Notes under the pieces: generated by a model
The model's input: only the letters and a program-made list of their open reading frames with translations
The model's database searches: none
What the model was told of the DNA's origin: nothing
NCBI RefSeq assembly: GCF_008831285.2
Contig: NC_045142.1
Location: 5,277,501 to 5,341,500 of the forward strand
Direction: 5' to 3'
Length of the DNA stretch: 64,000 nt
Source of the DNA: Nymphaea colorata
Lineage: Eukaryota; Streptophyta; Magnoliopsida; Nymphaeales; Nymphaeaceae
In this document: in pieces, positions 60,201 through 64,000 of the stretch
How the letters are laid out: each line of letters begins with the position of its first letter
Numbering within the stretch: the stretch's first letter is position 1
Position numbers and translations under genes: made by a program

Positions 60201-61777
60201 TTTGGGGGGAAATTTTGCAAGAGTATTATGCTGATCGGTGTTTAACCACTAGTAATATTAGTGGTGGTGGCTGAATGTGTCGCTTTGAAAATGTTGGTGG
60301 GCAGTGATTTACCTGGGTTACATAGTTTTTTTTTCAAACATGTATCTCAAAAATTGGCAGTCGTGTCATTGCGTTGAATCCTTTCGGATCTTGCAAAAAG
60401 TAATGAATTTTTACCAATTGACTGATCTTTGGCTCCTAATGAATTCCTTTACAAAACAAATTTAGGCCGATGTGAGTTGAACTTGCGTTACATGACTCAC
60501 TAAGAGGCTCAAGGCAACTCTTTTGTCCTTCCTTGTAAAGAAAGAAAGAGAAAAGTAGGGCCAGGGTTTAGGTCGGAGCCATTTAAGGTGGTCTAGGGTG
60601 GAAACTTAGTCATCTAGGGCCCAGGGTTTAGGCTGGTTGGGGCCTGCTCCTAAAGTGGCTTTGCTATTAGGCCATACCAAAGGTATGTAACTTTTTTCTT
60701 TTAATTTGGACAGTTTTCTAAGTGCACACAAGGAATATTTTATCATACCACCTAACAGATAATGAAAGTTCCTATCATTCTCGAGTTTCATAGAGCAAAA
60801 AGTTTGCTGTTGGTGTCTCAGAGTACTATGCTCAATGCACTTCGCCACCAGTATTGTCCACTCCATTTTGTAGCATTTTTGAGGTAGTTGACCATACATG
60901 AGGAGAAAAGACCTGGGTAACTTCAATATTACCCTCAAATAAAGAAATGAAAGATAAAAGTTGCAAGAAAGCTTTGTTTCTTGATGAAATATCACTCATT
61001 TATTAGTTGATTCCTTGCTTTCTTCTTGTATATTAGTACAGTATATATTCATCTATAATATGCATTTGCACTTTTTCCTTTCCTGGCTATTATCTATTTT
61101 TGTATCGTTTCTTATTGTGGTCTACGGTTGCATCAGCTTGCAGAAGGAGTTGATGCCCTCTAAGATCATTAGCCTTCTGTCAGTGAACTTGTACTCATTA
61201 TCAGATCTGCAATTGTCAAAAACACCAAAAGAATCTCACCCATTTGCAACAGTAAATCCATGCAAAGGGTCCAGTAAGTGTGACTTGGGCTTATCTTGAC
61301 AAGTCTTCGTCCTAGTTGGGATTTGAGAACTATGAAGGTAGGCAATATAAATTGATGGGACTCAAGGACAATATTATTTGATCAAATATAATTCAAATTC
61401 ATTAAGTCAAATTTGGAAACCAAGTTTGAACACTATTTATGGTACATTAATCGGGCTCACATATGGATCCAAGTTGTGCACCAAAATTCAGGAATAGTTC
61501 TGAAACATAACAGAACAAGTTTTCGTTTTGAAGTCAAGTTTTAGGCAAAGCAGATCTATGAAAACTAAAATTCTGTTGTATCTTGTGTTCATTATGTCAG
61601 TTTTGTTTAACGTTAATCTTTTGTTTCGGTGAGCCACAGTGTCTATCACTTTGTGTTCAATCAACAAATTTTCTATGACAAATCATTCACGAAAAAGCCA
61701 CCGAATTTGCCAATAATTCATTGAGGACTAGTATCATTCACAAAGAACTTGAGATAAAAAGCTTATATGTGCAACTA

Positions 61778-61952
61778 AAGGCAGAGCCAGAATTTTTTTG
61801 TCTATGGGGCACTAAATATACATATAACAAATTTGACCTTGAGGCTGATCCATATAATTACACCAAACTCTACCAAGATCCAATCATTAAAAACAAGCAT
61901 TTAGAGTGGGCTCCGTGGGGCAAGCATACACCCCACACCTACCTCTGCCCCT
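61778..61952. mobile_element. hAT-MITE remnant
   Basis: Left AAAGGCAGAGCCAGAATTTT and right CCTACCTCTGCCCCT are inverted copies related to the ends of the element at 52446. The flanks (GTGCAACT and ATATGCAA) are similar but offset, so the target duplication is not secure. Confidence 0.5.
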
Positions 61953-62049
61953 ATATGCAACACATGATGAATATTGGTTTAAAATTAGTTACATTTCGCT
62001 GGCCATAACAATAATATGAAGTTTATTTGTTTGTAAGACTGAACTAATT

Positions 62050-62200
62050 CTCTAGTTAACGGGTGTACCGCAGCCCACCTTGGTCCCGACATAGCCCAGG
62101 ACTCTAGAGGCACAGGGAATGGGGGTCCTTCGAATCTTCTTCATGTTGTAGGCCGTTAACCTCCTACTCACCTAAAGACCGAACTAGCTACCCTTACAAT
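62050..62200 (-). mobile_element. SINE-like relic
   Basis: On the minus strand the sequence reads TAGGTGAGTAGGAGGTTAAC (box A-like) and about 30 nt later GATTCGAAGGACC (box B-like), spaced as in tRNA-derived SINEs. A related minus-strand copy starts near 63470. Ends and tail are not defined. Confidence 0.4.
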
Positions 62201-63369
62201 GTTTATAAACTTAACTCTAAAAGCAGGCATCAAATTCTAACACATTATGAGAATCCATTTCAATGATCTATTCCTTGATAAATCTCAGCTCCAAGAAATT
62301 CTTTTTTGGCATCATTTCATTTTGAAAATGGAAAGGTTGACCATCAATATGTATTTTGGCAAATAAGGCTGAGAAATGGTTGATTGCCTCACGAAGAGTG
62401 TATTTCGATTCTGTTTAATTGATTATCTGTACCTTTATTTCAATGGCATATGAGCCATTGATAATGACTAGAATTAGCCTCAATTCTGCAGTAGGCCGTT
62501 GAGACTGAGATACACTATAAGGCTACGAGATAGGGATCACATACATCATTACATTTAACACTTTTAAAATATTCTAATATTAATGAAGAAGTTTTGGTTC
62601 TGTGTTCTTTTCATTGTAACGCTTTTTTTCAAAAAACAGCATTTTTTAAATAAGTTTTATTCGGCTAATTTGTTTACCACGATTTTTCCAAAAAAATGGC
62701 TATGGTCTACACATATAAAAGCAAAACAAGAAGCATCATAAGTCATGCAATACACAGGCGAGAAGTTGATTTGACCCAAATATTGGTGTTCCTGTAGCTG
62801 CTGCAGCAATTTATGGCAACAATTGTTGCCCTCAATTGCTAATACGAGCAACCAAACATTTCTCCCTATTTGCCTGGTACCTCAGTTTGTAATGACCATG
62901 TAAATACTAGTTCTAAATACAACAACCAAAGGTATCTCTCACAAAAGAAAATCTTAAAGCGCAAGATGTCGAAGTTCAAATTAGCATGTTGAAAAAGAAG
63001 GTATTAAGTCAGATGTAGTGCTATTGATGTAGCAGAATTTGAGTTCAAAAAAGCATCCTTTCGAACATTGGTAATGACTCAGCCAACAAAATATTGGGCG
63101 GTAGGTTTGATGATTAACACTCTTGTATTATTGTTGCATCAAAAACTCATTGCTAATAGCTCTATTCTTGAGATGCCAAGGAATTTGAATTTTTTGTGTT
63201 CTTTGTAGTGTGATTACTTATCTCCAATGTTATCTTTCAAGGGGTTGGCTTAATGGACAAGGCAGGGGTTGGTAGGCAGCCAGTTTTGTTTCTAAATCCT
63301 ATGACATCAACCATCGTGCTATAAAAGGAAGAACATCAATATACAAGTTAAAGCACAACATGAGTTTCA

Positions 63370-63472
63370 CCCCAATGCACCCAAAGCAGTCTTGAACCAT
63401 GGGGAAATAAAAGAGACTTCGGGTTTTACTTGAGTTATAGGATTAACCTCCTGCTCACCAGGATTATAATAA
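63370..63472 (-). mobile_element. SINE-like relic, related to 62050-62200
   Basis: On the minus strand CCTGGTGAGCAGGAGGTTAA is followed by a weak box B-like AACCCGAAGTC. It shares the GGTGAG(C/T)AGGAGGTTAA block with the copy at 62.1 kb. Box A is one base short of the consensus. Confidence 0.35.
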
Positions 63473-64000
63473 ATTTTAATATAGAGAGATATCATTTCTT
63501 GATCTCCCAATAGGTGAAAGAAAAAGGACTAGTGATAGGCTCAAGAAATTGGGGCTTGGATCCACAAATAGGGAACCACACTGTCATAAGCACTGATGGC
63601 TTGGACTGCCATCAATTCTCTAAGTGGTAGTGCCTTCTCCATTGTCACTTCTGTAATGCCGTGGCAATATAAAAGGTGGTTGACACCTTTTTTTCACGAT
63701 AATGCTTAGAGTCCCTTACCTATGGAAGAGCTTTAGGAGCCTTTTTGCCCCAATCTGGCTCATCTTTCTTTTTTGCCTTTAGAAAGATTAGATTCCTACA
63801 GTAGTACTTTGAGCTTCTTTTAGTGAGATTCTTTTAAAGAATAGGAACAGGAATTCCGGAATTTTAAGTGATTATCTAAAACAGTGGACTGCTTGTCCTA
63901 TACGTAAAAGTAAACAATGGAAGAATTTATATAATTAAGTAAATAAAATGATTACGTAAACCGACTTTTAGTTGTTCCATCAAATTAGTTAAGTGGTTGA

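Larger units (their letters stand above)
60201..64000. other. No gene seen; SINE-like and hAT-like relics
   Basis: AT-rich. An open minus-strand frame at 60606-60995 (129 codons) has no family I recognise. The hAT-MITE remnant and SINE-like pieces are listed separately. The last 500 bases show nothing beyond poly-T and AT-rich words. Confidence 0.4.

Noticed and set aside
60606-60995. 129-codon minus-strand frame
   Set aside because: No recognisable family, no supported splice sites, and the end overlaps a low-complexity GGGCCAGGGTTTAGG patch.
1-64000. CRISPR arrays, operons, true tRNA/rRNA genes, organelle inserts or a new defence-like system
   Set aside because: None of the needed signals was seen. 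Spaced repeats are tandem or transposon-derived, tRNA-like words lack a full cloverleaf, and the genes are ordinary plant families.

Overview
This is a stretch of plant nuclear DNA, almost certainly from an angiosperm. It is AT-rich, with introns bounded by GT-AG, plant receptor-kinase families, and many short transposon relics (Harbinger/Tourist, hAT, CACTA, LINE, copia, SINE-like) plus long (TA)n, (CT)n and (GT)n microsatellites. I see no bacterial, organellar or viral gene set, no CRISPR array and no true tRNA or rRNA gene. The species cannot be fixed from the window.

Left third (about 0.5-30 kb): two head-to-tail, minus-strand genes of LRR receptor-like kinase subfamily I (malectin-like domain, LRRs, one membrane span, kinase). 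The downstream-lying gene B (13577-28256) can be rebuilt as 13 exons whose phases all agree, giving an 862-residue open protein with complete kinase motifs. Gene A (3034-8832) shows only exons 1-3; the LRR and kinase part would lie past the left edge, or is lost. The two genes sit in an old segmental duplication that also carries shared intron and 5' flanking sequence and a shared decayed LINE in intron 3. A third fragment of the same flank (about 37.6-39.0 kb) has no gene left. Between the two genes is a 600-bp palindrome and a CACTA-like relic.

Middle (30-46 kb): no gene that I can support. It holds a CACTA-like end, a 399-bp Tourist-like MITE with TAA target duplication, a 3.39-kb Harbinger-like element with TTA target duplication and GC-rich internal sequence that looks captured, tandem duplications and microsatellites.

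46.4-48.9 kb: an intact, intronless CrRLK1L receptor kinase (HERK1/THESEUS1-like, 816 residues, plus strand), the clearest gene in the window.

49-64 kb: a decayed Ty1-copia pol with a SINE-like insertion flanked by a near-perfect 12-bp target duplication, a 213-bp hAT MITE with a perfect 8-bp duplication, a decayed NOP14 N-terminal fragment, part of a minus-strand gene for a lysine-rich coiled-coil protein (56964-57740) whose first exon is probably near 59.2 kb, a 3 x 70-bp tandem repeat, and SINE-like relics.

Functionally, the window is a cell-surface receptor-kinase neighbourhood: two malectin-LRR kinases and one malectin-like CrRLK1L kinase, separated by transposon debris. Nothing shows that the two families are co-regulated.
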